DNA from: Tessaracoccus sp. MC1679
GTDB taxonomy: Bacteria > Actinomycetota > Actinomycetes > Propionibacteriales > Propionibacteriaceae
Assembly (NCBI RefSeq): GCF_014164775.1
Contig: NZ_JACJGB010000014.1
Coordinates: forward strand, 1-47,793
DNA: 47,793 nt
Reading direction: 5' to 3'
This document shows positions 1 through 6,232 of the stretch, piece after piece. Below the pieces are notes generated by a model. It was not told where the DNA came from and did no database searches. It worked only from the letters and a program-made list of their open reading frames with translations. Position numbers and translations under genes: made by a program. Each line of letters begins with the position of its first letter. The stretch's first letter is position 1.

Positions 1-2
1 CA

Positions 3-701
3 GAGAGGGAGGCGGACGGGCGGCCGGTGCCGGAGGAGGTGGCGCGGGCGCTGCTCGCCGTCGTCGAGGACTCCACCGACTCGCGCGACGTCATCGACAT
101 CTACGAGATGGCTCAGATCACCCCGCCGGACTTCGACCATCTGGCGCCGTCGGTGCTGGAAGAGGCGCAGGCGTCGCAGAACCCGCAGCTGGCCATCGAG
201 GCGTTGCGTGCCGCGCTGCTGCTGGAAGCCGCGCGCGTGTCGGGCCGGAACCTGGTGCGGCAGCAGACGTTCGGGGACAGGGTGGCCGACGTGATCAACC
301 GTTACACCAACGGGCAGTTGACCTCCGCTGAGGTGCTTCTGGAGCTGTGGCGGACAGCGGAGGAGATCGCGTCGGAAGCGCGGCGCGGGGAGCAGTTCGA
401 CCCGCCGCTCGGCACGGACGAGCTGGCCGTCTACGACGCTGTCGCAGCCAACGACTCGGCGATCGAAGTGCTCGGGCAGCCCGTGCTGGGGCAGATCGCT
501 CGCGAGCTCGTGGAGATGCTCAGGCGCGACGCGAAGACGGACTGGACGGTGCGCGACGACGTGCGCGCGTCGATCCGGGCCAAGATCAAGCGGCTGCTGC
601 GCAAGTACAAGTACCCACCGGACCGCTCCGAGGAGGCGGTGAAGCTGGTGGTGCAGCAGATGGAGGTGCTGTCGCGGGGGCAGGGCGGCCGGTCACACTG
701 A
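3..701 (+). CDS. hsdR: Type I restriction endonuclease R subunit, C-terminal fragment (cut by window edge)
   Basis: The reading frame is open from the first bases of the window, so this is the 3' end of a longer gene; the GTG at 27 is not its start. The 230 or so visible residues are mostly helical and end in a charged segment (KIKRLLRKYKYPPDRSEEAV) typical of the C-terminal domain (DUF3387 type) of HsdR, the ATP-dependent motor/nuclease subunit of type I restriction systems. In the family this domain docks HsdR on the methylase-specificity core, while the nuclease and helicase motifs lie upstream, outside the window. No hsdM or hsdS follows; the next gene is an unrelated ArsC-like reductase, so any partners lie to the left. 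Family recognition is good; whether the full gene is intact cannot be told. Confidence 0.8.
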   Translation, partial: EREADGRPVPEEVARALLAVVEDSTDSRDVIDIYEMAQITPPDFDHLAPSVLEEAQASQNPQLAIEALRAALLLEAARVSGRNLVRQQTFGDRVADVINRYTNGQLTSAEVLLELWRTAEEIASEARRGEQFDPPLGTDELAVYDAVAANDSAIEVLGQPVLGQIARELVEMLRRDAKTDWTVRDDVRASIRAKIKRLLRKYKYPPDRSEEAVKLVVQQMEVLSRGQGGRSH

Positions 702-723
702 CCGGCGATCAATCCGTTCGGCC

Positions 724-741
724 GCATCAGCTGGCTGATGC
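724..741. repeat. Perfect inverted repeat between hsdR and the arsC-like gene
   Basis: GCATCAGC-TG-GCTGATGC has 8-bp perfect arms with a 2-bp spacer. It lies 23 bp after the hsdR stop and about 60 bp before the arsC-like start. The short spacer suits a dimeric repressor site better than an RNA hairpin, and no T-run follows. Its role is unknown. Confidence 0.6.
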
Positions 742-802
742 AGATAGGTAGCGTGGTGGGGGCGGGGTTTCGCCGCCGCTTGCACCGTCGAAGGGGGATC
801 CC

Positions 803-1168
803 ATGAAGGACCTGACCATCCTGCACAATCCGCGCTGCTCCACCTCACGCGCGGGACTGGAGGCCGCGGAGGCCTCGGGGCTGAGCCTCGAGGTGCGCAA
901 CTATCTCAAGGAGCCACTCGACGAGGCCGGCTGGCTGGCCGTGCTGGAGATCCTCGACGCGGACCCCACCGAGTTGGTGCGCCGCGACAAGGCGTTCGAC
1001 GAGCTGGGCCTCAGTGACGACGACGTGGCCAGCGTGGACCAGGTGGCTCGCGTCCTGGCCGCCCATCCCGCCTTGGCACAGCGCCCTGTGCTGATCAGGC
1101 GCGACGGGGTGCGCGAGCGGGCGATCATCGGCCGGCCGAAGGCCGCCGTCGCCCCCTTCCTGGCTTAG
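803..1168 (+). CDS. arsC: ArsC/Spx/YffB-family glutaredoxin-dependent reductase, probable arsenate reductase
   Basis: The 121-aa product has the ArsC thioredoxin-like fold. The N-terminal strand carries the catalytic cysteine in HNPRCSTSR, at the place of Cys12 in plasmid R773 ArsC. Arginines that bind oxyanion in that family have counterparts in VRRDK, QRPVLI and IIGRP. Characterised relatives reduce arsenate to arsenite with glutaredoxin/glutathione; the same fold includes YffB proteins of unclear substrate, so arsenate specificity is inferred. The start ATG has a strong ribosome site (AAGGGGGA) about 7 bases upstream. No arsR, arsB or acr3 is adjacent, which weakens the case for a dedicated arsenic role. 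It converges on ald across a repeat array. Confidence 0.75.
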   Translation: MKDLTILHNPRCSTSRAGLEAAEASGLSLEVRNYLKEPLDEAGWLAVLEILDADPTELVRRDKAFDELGLSDDDVASVDQVARVLAAHPALAQRPVLIRRDGVRERAIIGRPKAAVAPFLA

Positions 1169-1177
1169 CCCCCGCCG

Positions 1178-1319
1178 GCTGAGGTGCGAGGAGCGAAGCG
1201 ACGAGCCTCGAAGCCTAAGAGAGATTCCTTGTCAGCCGACGTTTCATAGGCTTCGAGGCCGCTGCGCGGCACCTCAGCCAGCGGGAGTGGGCCGCTGCGC
1301 GGCACCTCGGCCAGCGGGG
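1178..1319. repeat. R1 dyad element, copy a (plus an extra half arm)
   Basis: This is an imperfect inverted repeat. A B-type arm (GCTGAGGTGCGAGGAGCG...) runs into CCTCGAAGCCT, then an asymmetric core, then AGGCTTCGAGG and an A-type arm (rc GCTGAGGTGCCGCGCAGCGG). A second partial A arm follows at about 1290-1319. The same A-core-B design recurs at 11877, 21401 and 41996, with one half copy at 41751. The core reads GAAACG-NNN-GCTGACAAGG when viewed A to B. Confidence 0.85.
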
Positions 1320-1370
1320 GAGCCGAAGACCGCCGTTGCCCCCTTCCTGGTTTAGTTGGGAGGGGACAAT

Positions 1371-1442
1371 CTGCAACTTGCTATCCAGAGCGCGGCTTCT
1401 GCGCATATCCACAGAAGCCGCGCTCTGGATAGCAAGTTGCAG
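1371..1442. repeat. R2 long perfect hairpin, copy a
   Basis: Two perfect 31-bp arms (1371-1401 and 1412-1442) surround a 10-base loop (cgcatatcca). Arms begin CTGCAACTTGCTATCCAGAG. It ends 5 bases from the last base of the ald stop codon, so it is in the 3' untranslated region of ald and of the convergent arsC. A second copy at 21313-21384 differs by paired changes on both arms. It could act as a bidirectional terminator or RNA-stability hairpin (inference). Confidence 0.9.
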
Positions 1443-1447
1443 ACAGT

Positions 1448-2575
1448 TCAGCCAGCGCGGGGGTCGAGCACCGCCGCGACATCGGTCCACTCGCGCCCGA
1501 ACGCCTCGGCCACCGGCCGCGACACCAGCGTCCCCGCGTGGGTGGACAGGCCGCGCGCCAGCGACTCGTCGGCACGCATCGCGTCGCGCCACCGACGGTC
1601 CGCGATCGCCTCGACGTAGGCCAGCGTGGCGTTGGTGAGCGCCCAGGTGGAGGTGTTTGGCACCACGCCAGGGATGTTGGACACGCAGTAGAACGTCGAT
1701 CCCTGCACCTGGAAGGTGGGGTTCTCGTGCGTGGTGGGGCGGGAGCTCTCGAAGCAGCCGCCCTGGTCGATCGACACGTCCACCAGCACGGAGCCCGGCT
1801 TCATCGCGGCCACCATGTCGTCGGTGACCAGCTTCGGCGCCCGCGCGCCCGGCACCAGGACGGTCCCGATGACGAGGTCAGCCCCCAGCACCTGCTCCCG
1901 CACGGCCAGCGTCGACGACGCGATCTGGTGCACCCGGTTGTCCCACCGCCAGAAGCTCATCCGCAGCTTCTGCAGGTCCGTGTCCAGGAGGGTGACGTCG
2001 GCGCCCATGCCGAGCGCGATGTTGGCGGCGTTCTGCCCCGCGACACCCGCGCCCAGCACCACCACCTTCGCGTTGGCCACCCCTCCGATTCCGCCGAGCA
2101 GAACCCCCCGTCCGCCCTGGTTCTTCAGCAGCGCGTGTGCGCCGACCTGCGGCGCGAGGCAGCCCGCAACCTCGCTCATCGGGTACAGCAGTGGGAGCAG
2201 ACCCGACGAGAGCTGCACGGTCTCGTAGGCGATCGACGTGGTCCCGGCCGCCAGCAGCGCGTCGACAAGCGGTTCGTCGGCGGCGAGGTGGAGGTAGGTG
2301 AACAGCACCAGGTCCGAGCGGAGGCGGTGGTACTCCTCGGCCACGGGCTCCTTGACCTTGAGCACCAGCTCGGCGTCGCCCCAGGCGGTGTCGGCGTCCG
2401 CGACGATGGTGGCGCCAACCGCGCGGTAGTCGTCGTCGCTGAACGACGAGCCCAGCCCGGCACCATGTTCGACGAGCACCTGATGGCCGCGCTGGGTCAG
2501 CTCGTGCACGCCGACGGGGGTGATCGCCACCCGGAACTCGCTGTTCTTCACCTCTCGGGGGACGCCGATGCGCAT
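1448..2575 (-). CDS. ald: Alanine dehydrogenase
   Basis: NAD-dependent alanine dehydrogenase converts L-alanine to pyruvate and ammonia, in the cytosol. I place the start at MRIGVPREVKNSEFRV: it gives 375 aa, the normal family length, and is preceded by AAGGAG at good spacing; the frame stays open upstream but that extension looks non-native. Visible motifs are the N-terminal substrate-domain segment with LKVKEPVAEEY, the glycine-rich Rossmann motif VVLGAGVAGQNAANIA near residue 175, the active-site segment VSIDQGGCFESSRPTTH and the C-terminal SNIPGVVPNTSTWALTNATL. It is transcribed alone, away from the sugar island, and ends against the R2 hairpin. The identification is secure. Confidence 0.95.
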   Translation of the reverse strand: MRIGVPREVKNSEFRVAITPVGVHELTQRGHQVLVEHGAGLGSSFSDDDYRAVGATIVADADTAWGDAELVLKVKEPVAEEYHRLRSDLVLFTYLHLAADEPLVDALLAAGTTSIAYETVQLSSGLLPLLYPMSEVAGCLAPQVGAHALLKNQGGRGVLLGGIGGVANAKVVVLGAGVAGQNAANIALGMGADVTLLDTDLQKLRMSFWRWDNRVHQIASSTLAVREQVLGADLVIGTVLVPGARAPKLVTDDMVAAMKPGSVLVDVSIDQGGCFESSRPTTHENPTFQVQGSTFYCVSNIPGVVPNTSTWALTNATLAYVEAIADRRWRDAMRADESLARGLSTHAGTLVSRPVAEAFGREWTDVAAVLDPRAG

Positions 2576-2824
2576 CTGATGCTCCTTGCTGGGCTCGCGG
2601 GCCGCTTCGTCGCGGCGACGGTTCAGGCTATCGCGCACCTGTGCCCACCGGTTGTGGTCGGAGGTCTGCGGCTGATGTTCCTCCAGGCTGGGTCTCGGGC
2701 GCCCTGGGGGCTCCAGGGCCGTTCTGGAGGAACAGCTACCGCACCTCCGCCAGGAGCCGGTGGGCTGAGCTCGGTTGCCGTGCACCCGTGGCATAGGCGG
2801 GCGTTGCGGCGTTTCGAGGATTTG

Positions 2825-2834
2825 AGAGCGCTCT
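2825..2834. promoter_or_regulatory. 10-bp palindrome AGAGCGCTCT upstream of the sugar-island promoter
   Basis: AGAGCGCTCT is a perfect palindrome 11 bases upstream of the proposed -35 box. It has the GCGC centre common in LacI-family operators, but differs from the RTCGAA-type sites in this island. It may bind a second, unlinked regulator. Confidence 0.4.
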
Positions 2835-2844
2835 ACAAGGGCTA

Positions 2845-2873
2845 TTGCGCTGGTCCAGCTCGCGGGTTAGGAT
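2845..2873 (+). promoter_or_regulatory. Promoter for the sugar-transport operon
   Basis: TTGCGC (2845-2850) and TAGGAT (2868-2873) are separated by 17 bases. An operator-like dyad (2879-2894) covers the expected start of transcription, and the first ATG follows at 2910. Read from sequence; not experimentally known. Confidence 0.5.
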
Positions 2874-2878
2874 CAATC

Positions 2879-2894
2879 ATCGAAACGCTTCGCC
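2879..2894. promoter_or_regulatory. Putative LacI-family operator, site 1
   Basis: ATCGAA-ACGC-TTCGCC matches the pattern RTCGAA-N4-TTCGNY shared with sites at 4772, 4917 and (as reverse complement) 6090. It sits directly downstream of the -10 box of the permease operon, a classic repressing position. The likely binder is the LacI-family protein at 5019-5987. Confidence 0.6.
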
Positions 2895-2909
2895 AATGGA
2901 GGCAGAGTC

Positions 2910-2996
2910 ATGATGAACAAGGAACCAGCACCCACACCGGGTGACCAGCTCGGCGCCGGCGCCCACGCACCGGCGAATCCGCAGGGACGCGGCTGA
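2910..2996 (+). CDS. 28-aa leader peptide or small protein, translationally coupled to the permease
   Basis: Two successive ATG codons (2910 and 2913) follow a purine-rich GGAGG. The 28-codon frame is rich in Pro, Ala and Gly (PTPGDQLGAGAHAPAN) and its TGA overlaps the permease ATG as ATGA. The permease itself has no separate ribosome site close to its start, so its translation is plausibly coupled to this frame. No transmembrane or signal segment is present. It may be a genuine microprotein, a coupling leader, or the relic of an original permease N-terminus. Coding status rests on start, ribosome site and overlap geometry only. Confidence 0.45.
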   Translation: MMNKEPAPTPGDQLGAGAHAPANPQGRG

Positions 2997-3709
2997 TGTC
3001 GGTCGCGGCGCCGGTACAGCCCCCGAAGCCTGAGGTTGTCGCCACCGCCAAGCGTCGGCTCCGTCGAAGCGACGCCCCCGTCGAGGTGAAGTCGTCGCGG
3101 CGGCGCCCCTCGAAGGCGATGTTCCTCAGCATCCTGCCGTTCCTCATCCTCGTCTTCCTCTTCTCCTACTTCCCCCTCTACGGGTGGGTCTACTCGCTCT
3201 ACGACTACAAGCCCGCCCTCGGGCTTTCCGGCAGCGAGTTCGTCGGCCTGCAGTGGTTCCGGCTCCTGATCGGATCGCCGACGCAGCTGGCCCAGATCGG
3301 GCAGGTGATGGCGAACACGCTGGGCATGAGCTTCATCGGCATCGCGTCGTCGGTGCTTCCGCTCGCGTTCGCTGTGTTCCTCAACGAAATCCGCGCCCCA
3401 TGGTTCAGGAACGCCATCCAGACCCTGACTACCCTGCCCAACTTCATCTCGTGGGTGCTGGTCTACATGATCGCGTTCTCCATGTTCTCCACAACGGGCC
3501 TTGTCAACACGCTGATGCTGGACTCCGGACTGATCACGGTGCCCACCAAGTTCCTGGACTCGGACCAGAACGTCTGGCTGACCATGGCGGCCTGGGGCAT
3601 CTGGAAGACCGTGGGGTGGGGGGCCATCATGTACCTCGCCGCGATCGCGGGCATCGACCAGGCGCTCTACGAGTCGGCCAAGGTCGACGGTGCGGGCCGC
3701 TTCCAGAGG
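2996..3709 (+). pseudogene. LplB-type carbohydrate ABC permease, 5' fragment
   Basis: About 238 residues match the LplB-type (COG4209) permease of polysaccharide/oligosaccharide ABC importers. There is a basic cytoplasmic N-terminus, a first membrane helix (MFLSILPFLILVFLFSYFPL), FVGLQWFRLL, the ANTLGMSFIGIASSVLPLA helix and the start of the EAA loop, ALYESAKVDGAGRFQR. Immediately after GRFQR, where members continue with about 70-80 more residues including the last helices, the sequence turns into the antisense of a GH3 gene. The frame stays open to 4894 only because antisense GC-rich DNA lacks stops. The partner permease and binding-protein genes are absent. The protein is expected to be non-functional; the cause is a deletion or an assembly error. 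Confidence 0.85.
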
Positions 3710-4768
3710 GGTGTCGATCTCGTCGGCTGTGATGTGCGCGTACGGGTCCGCCTCGGGCGTCAGTTCCCCGGTGAGTGCCCGGGTGAGGAGGACTCGGCGC
3801 GCGGCCCGCCGCACGTCCTCCATCCCCAGCAGCCCCGCCCCGAGCGCCGCCCGGATGGCCCCGAGGGTGTGCGAGGAGTCCGCGTCGCGGTCCGTGAAGG
3901 AATCCAGGCCGGCGAGGATCGCGGCGGCGTGCGCCTCGGCGTCGGTGGCGTAGGCCCGCTCGGCGCCGGTGAGGTTGGTGGGCGCGTAGGCGTCCGAGAC
4001 CGCCAGCAGGTCCGGGTTGGCGGCCCGCACGGACTCGAACAGCTCCTGCGACGTGTGGGCCGGGCGTCCGTTGACGAGGTTGTGGGCGGCCATCACGCCA
4101 CCCACCACGCCGGCCTCGATGGGCTGGACGAACGGCGGCAGGTCGTACTCGTGCAGCACCCGGGGCGGCAGGTTCGACGACGACGTGCAGCGGTCCAGCT
4201 CGTTGTTGTAGGCCAGGAGGTGCTTGAAGGTGGGGACGGTCCTCCAGAACACGTCGTGGTCGCCGCGGAGCCCGGAGGAGTAGGCGATGGCGCACTCGGC
4301 GGTGACGTGCGGGTCCTCGGAGTAGCCCTCCTCGTTGCGGCCCCACAAGGGGTGGCGCAGCGGGTTGACCACGGGCGCCCACACGTTCAGCGACATCCCG
4401 ACGGGATCAGCGGCGTGCTTGGCGCGCACCTCCGTGGAGGTGGCCTCGCCGAGCTCGCGGAGCAGCTCCGCGTCCCAGGTGGCGGCCATGCCCACCGGCT
4501 GCGGGAAGACGGTCGCGGTGCCGGTCCACGCCACGCCGTGCAGCGCCTCCGCGCCGGTGTGGAACTCTGCCAGGCCGTGGTGGGGCATCGCGGGGTTGAC
4601 CTGGTGGAGCAGGGCGACGCACTCGTCGTCGGAGAGCCCGGCCAGCGTCGCGTCCACCAGTGCCTCGAGGGCGGGACGGGTGACGGAGGACTCAGCCGAA
4701 GGGGCGGACGCCGGGCGCGCCGGGACGGCCGGGGCAGAACTGGCTGGGTCGGGAGGTGTAGAAGCCAT
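3710..4768 (-). pseudogene. GH3 glycoside hydrolase, 5' fragment (N-terminal catalytic domain only)
   Basis: About 353 residues of a glycoside hydrolase family 3 beta-glucosidase/beta-xylosidase-like enzyme. Visible are EFHTGAEALHGVAW near residue 70-80, ATVFPQPVGMAATWD, NVWAPVVNPLRHPLWGRNEEGYSEDP, the PTFKHLLAYNNE segment and the nucleophile region LLAVSDAYAPTN, with the presumed catalytic Asp near residue 260. After AHITADEIDTP the coding sequence ends at the permease junction, so the second alpha/beta domain and the fibronectin-like C-terminal domain are missing; family members usually exceed 700 aa. The frame continues open to 2873 but as antisense of the permease. Its start has an AAAGG ribosome site that overlaps operator site 2. 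Substrate (beta-xyloside or beta-glucoside) is inferred from the neighbouring alpha-xylosidase. Confidence 0.85.
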
Positions 4769-4771
4769 GAG

Positions 4772-4787
4772 ATCGAAGCCTTTCGAT
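4772..4787. promoter_or_regulatory. Putative LacI-family operator, site 2 (overlaps GH3 ribosome site)
   Basis: ATCGAA-GCCT-TTCGAT has perfect 6-bp arms and a 4-bp spacer. It ends 4 bases before the GH3 start codon (minus strand) and contains that gene's Shine-Dalgarno. Same pattern as sites at 2879, 4917 and 6090. Confidence 0.6.
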
Positions 4788-4916
4788 GCATGAGTGGCGG
4801 CGGTGCCCGCGGTGATCGTTGCCTCAATGATGCACTATCCACGCTGCGCACGCGCGATCGTTCGACGAGACTGTCGCGGGGTGTTGCGGCCTGAGCCGCC
4901 GTCGTGGTCTACTTGT

Positions 4917-4932
4917 GTCGAAATGATTCGAC
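4917..4932. promoter_or_regulatory. Putative LacI-family operator, site 3 (GH3 promoter region)
   Basis: GTCGAA-ATGA-TTCGAC is a perfect 6-bp dyad with a 4-bp spacer, between the LacI gene's 3' end and the GH3 start. An overlapping half-site pair, TTCGA (4928-4932) and TCGAA (4939-4943), extends it. The rest of the 250-bp gap (4769-5018) holds no gene that I can see. Confidence 0.65.
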
Positions 4933-5018
4933 GACGAATCGAAAGATCGTCCAACCCGGTGGAGGAGTGCAATGCGGTTCGGCGCGCTGAGCTCAGCACT
5001 CCTGGCGGGCGCGCCCGG

Positions 5019-5987
5019 TCACTCGACCCGCGGCGCCACCAGCCTGCGCTCCGGAAGGGAGCGGTCGTTGACGAGACTCATCAGCATGTCCACCGCGGTG
5101 GAGCCGATGGTGGTGCCGGGAATGTCGATGACCGTCATCGGCAGCAGCGGCGCGAGCAGCAGTGACTTCGGCCCGATGGCCACCACCGCGACCGAGTTGG
5201 CCACCTCGGGGCCCCGTCGGGCCAGCGCCGTGATCACGCCCGGAAGGGCTGCCTCGTTGTGCACGATCAGCCCGGTGATGCCGGATTCCACCAGCTCGTC
5301 GATGAGCGGGGACGCCTCGAGCGGATCGTCGCCGCAGGCCAGGCGCTGCAGCGCGATGTGGTGCGCCTCCGCCTCCCGCTCGGCGCCGCGAGCCAGCCGG
5401 ACCGCGTACGAGGTGCCGCGGCTGTGCACCGCGGGGGAGGACCCGATGAGCGCGATCCGCGTGTGCCCGGCGGCGGCCAGCTTGCGCACGGCCATGGAGC
5501 CGGCGTTCTCGAAGTCGAAGTCGATGCAGCTGAGCGAGCCGGGATCCTCCGGCATCCCGATCAGCACGCTCGGCTGCCGCAGCGCCGCCAGCGTGGGGAG
5601 GCGGCTGTCGCGGGACTCGACGTCCATCACGATGAAGCCGTCCACCATCGAGCGCAGCGAGACACCCTCGATGCCGGAGGCGTCCGGCTCGGTGACCAGG
5701 AGGACGTCATGCTCGTAGTGACGGGCCCGCGTCGCGATGCCGGCGACGAACTGCATGATCACGTCCACGTTGACGCCCGGGCGGAGCGGGGTGACCAGGC
5801 CGAGCACGTGGGTCTTGGACGACGCCAGGGCGCGCGCCCCGGCGTGGGGCCGGTAGTTGAGCTCGTCGATGGCCTTGAGCACCCGCTCGCGGGTGGTCTC
5901 GGAGATGGGGCGGCGGCCGCTGAGCACGTACGAGACGGTGGATTGCGAGACGCCCGCCTTGCGCGCGACCTCCTGGATTCCAGCCAT
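5019..5987 (-). CDS. LacI-family transcriptional regulator
   Basis: A 322-aa repressor with the LacI helix-turn-helix at the N-terminus (MAGIQEVARKAGVSQSTVSY, then VLSGRRPISETTRERVLKAI) and hinge residues YRPHAGARALAS, followed by a periplasmic-binding-protein-like effector domain (LGLVTPLRPG, FDFENAGSMAVRKLAAAGHTRIALIG). I take ATG 5987 as start because it is preceded by AAGGGG and begins the HTH directly; the open frame runs further upstream to 6215 without a domain. It lies between the GH3 fragment (same strand) and GH31 (divergent), and four dyads of one pattern flank it. It probably represses the island until a xyloside- or glucoside-type sugar binds; the ligand is inferred. Confidence 0.9.
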   Translation of the reverse strand: MAGIQEVARKAGVSQSTVSYVLSGRRPISETTRERVLKAIDELNYRPHAGARALASSKTHVLGLVTPLRPGVNVDVIMQFVAGIATRARHYEHDVLLVTEPDASGIEGVSLRSMVDGFIVMDVESRDSRLPTLAALRQPSVLIGMPEDPGSLSCIDFDFENAGSMAVRKLAAAGHTRIALIGSSPAVHSRGTSYAVRLARGAEREAEAHHIALQRLACGDDPLEASPLIDELVESGITGLIVHNEAALPGVITALARRGPEVANSVAVVAIGPKSLLLAPLLPMTVIDIPGTTIGSTAVDMLMSLVNDRSLPERRLVAPRVE

Positions 5988-6089
5988 CGACACCCCTTGT
6001 CCCAGGGCGGGAGCGGCGGGGTGTGGCCCCATCAGCCCGACGGGCTGGCGCCGTCGACAAACGGCCCTGTGCCCCACCAGCGTAGGCCC

Positions 6090-6105
6090 GCGCAAGCGTT
6101 TCGAC
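6090..6105. promoter_or_regulatory. Putative LacI-family operator, site 4 (GH31/LacI divergent region)
   Basis: The reverse complement reads GTCGAA-ACGC-TTGCGC and shares the 10-base string TCGAAACGCT with site 1. It lies in the 245-bp divergent region between the regulator and the alpha-xylosidase, suiting control of GH31 and autoregulation. I see nothing else definite in 5988-6232. Confidence 0.5.
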
Positions 6106-6232
6106 CAAGCGGGGGCGCGGACGCGCAACCCGTGTCGGACCGGCCCGGAAGAGCGGTTTTCCGCGGCCTCGTCGCCCAGCAGTTTCCCGCGCGGCACCAT
6201 GTCGTGTCGCGTCACTCAGAGAGGACCCGAGC

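Noticed and set aside
1215..1638. Open frames across the arsC/ald gap
   Set aside because: They translate the R1 and R2 inverted repeats and have no plausible start or homology.
2873..4894. Two overlapping frames of about 630 codons on opposite strands
   Set aside because: Each is half real (permease or GH3) and half the antisense of the other; the long frames are artefacts of GC-rich antisense DNA.
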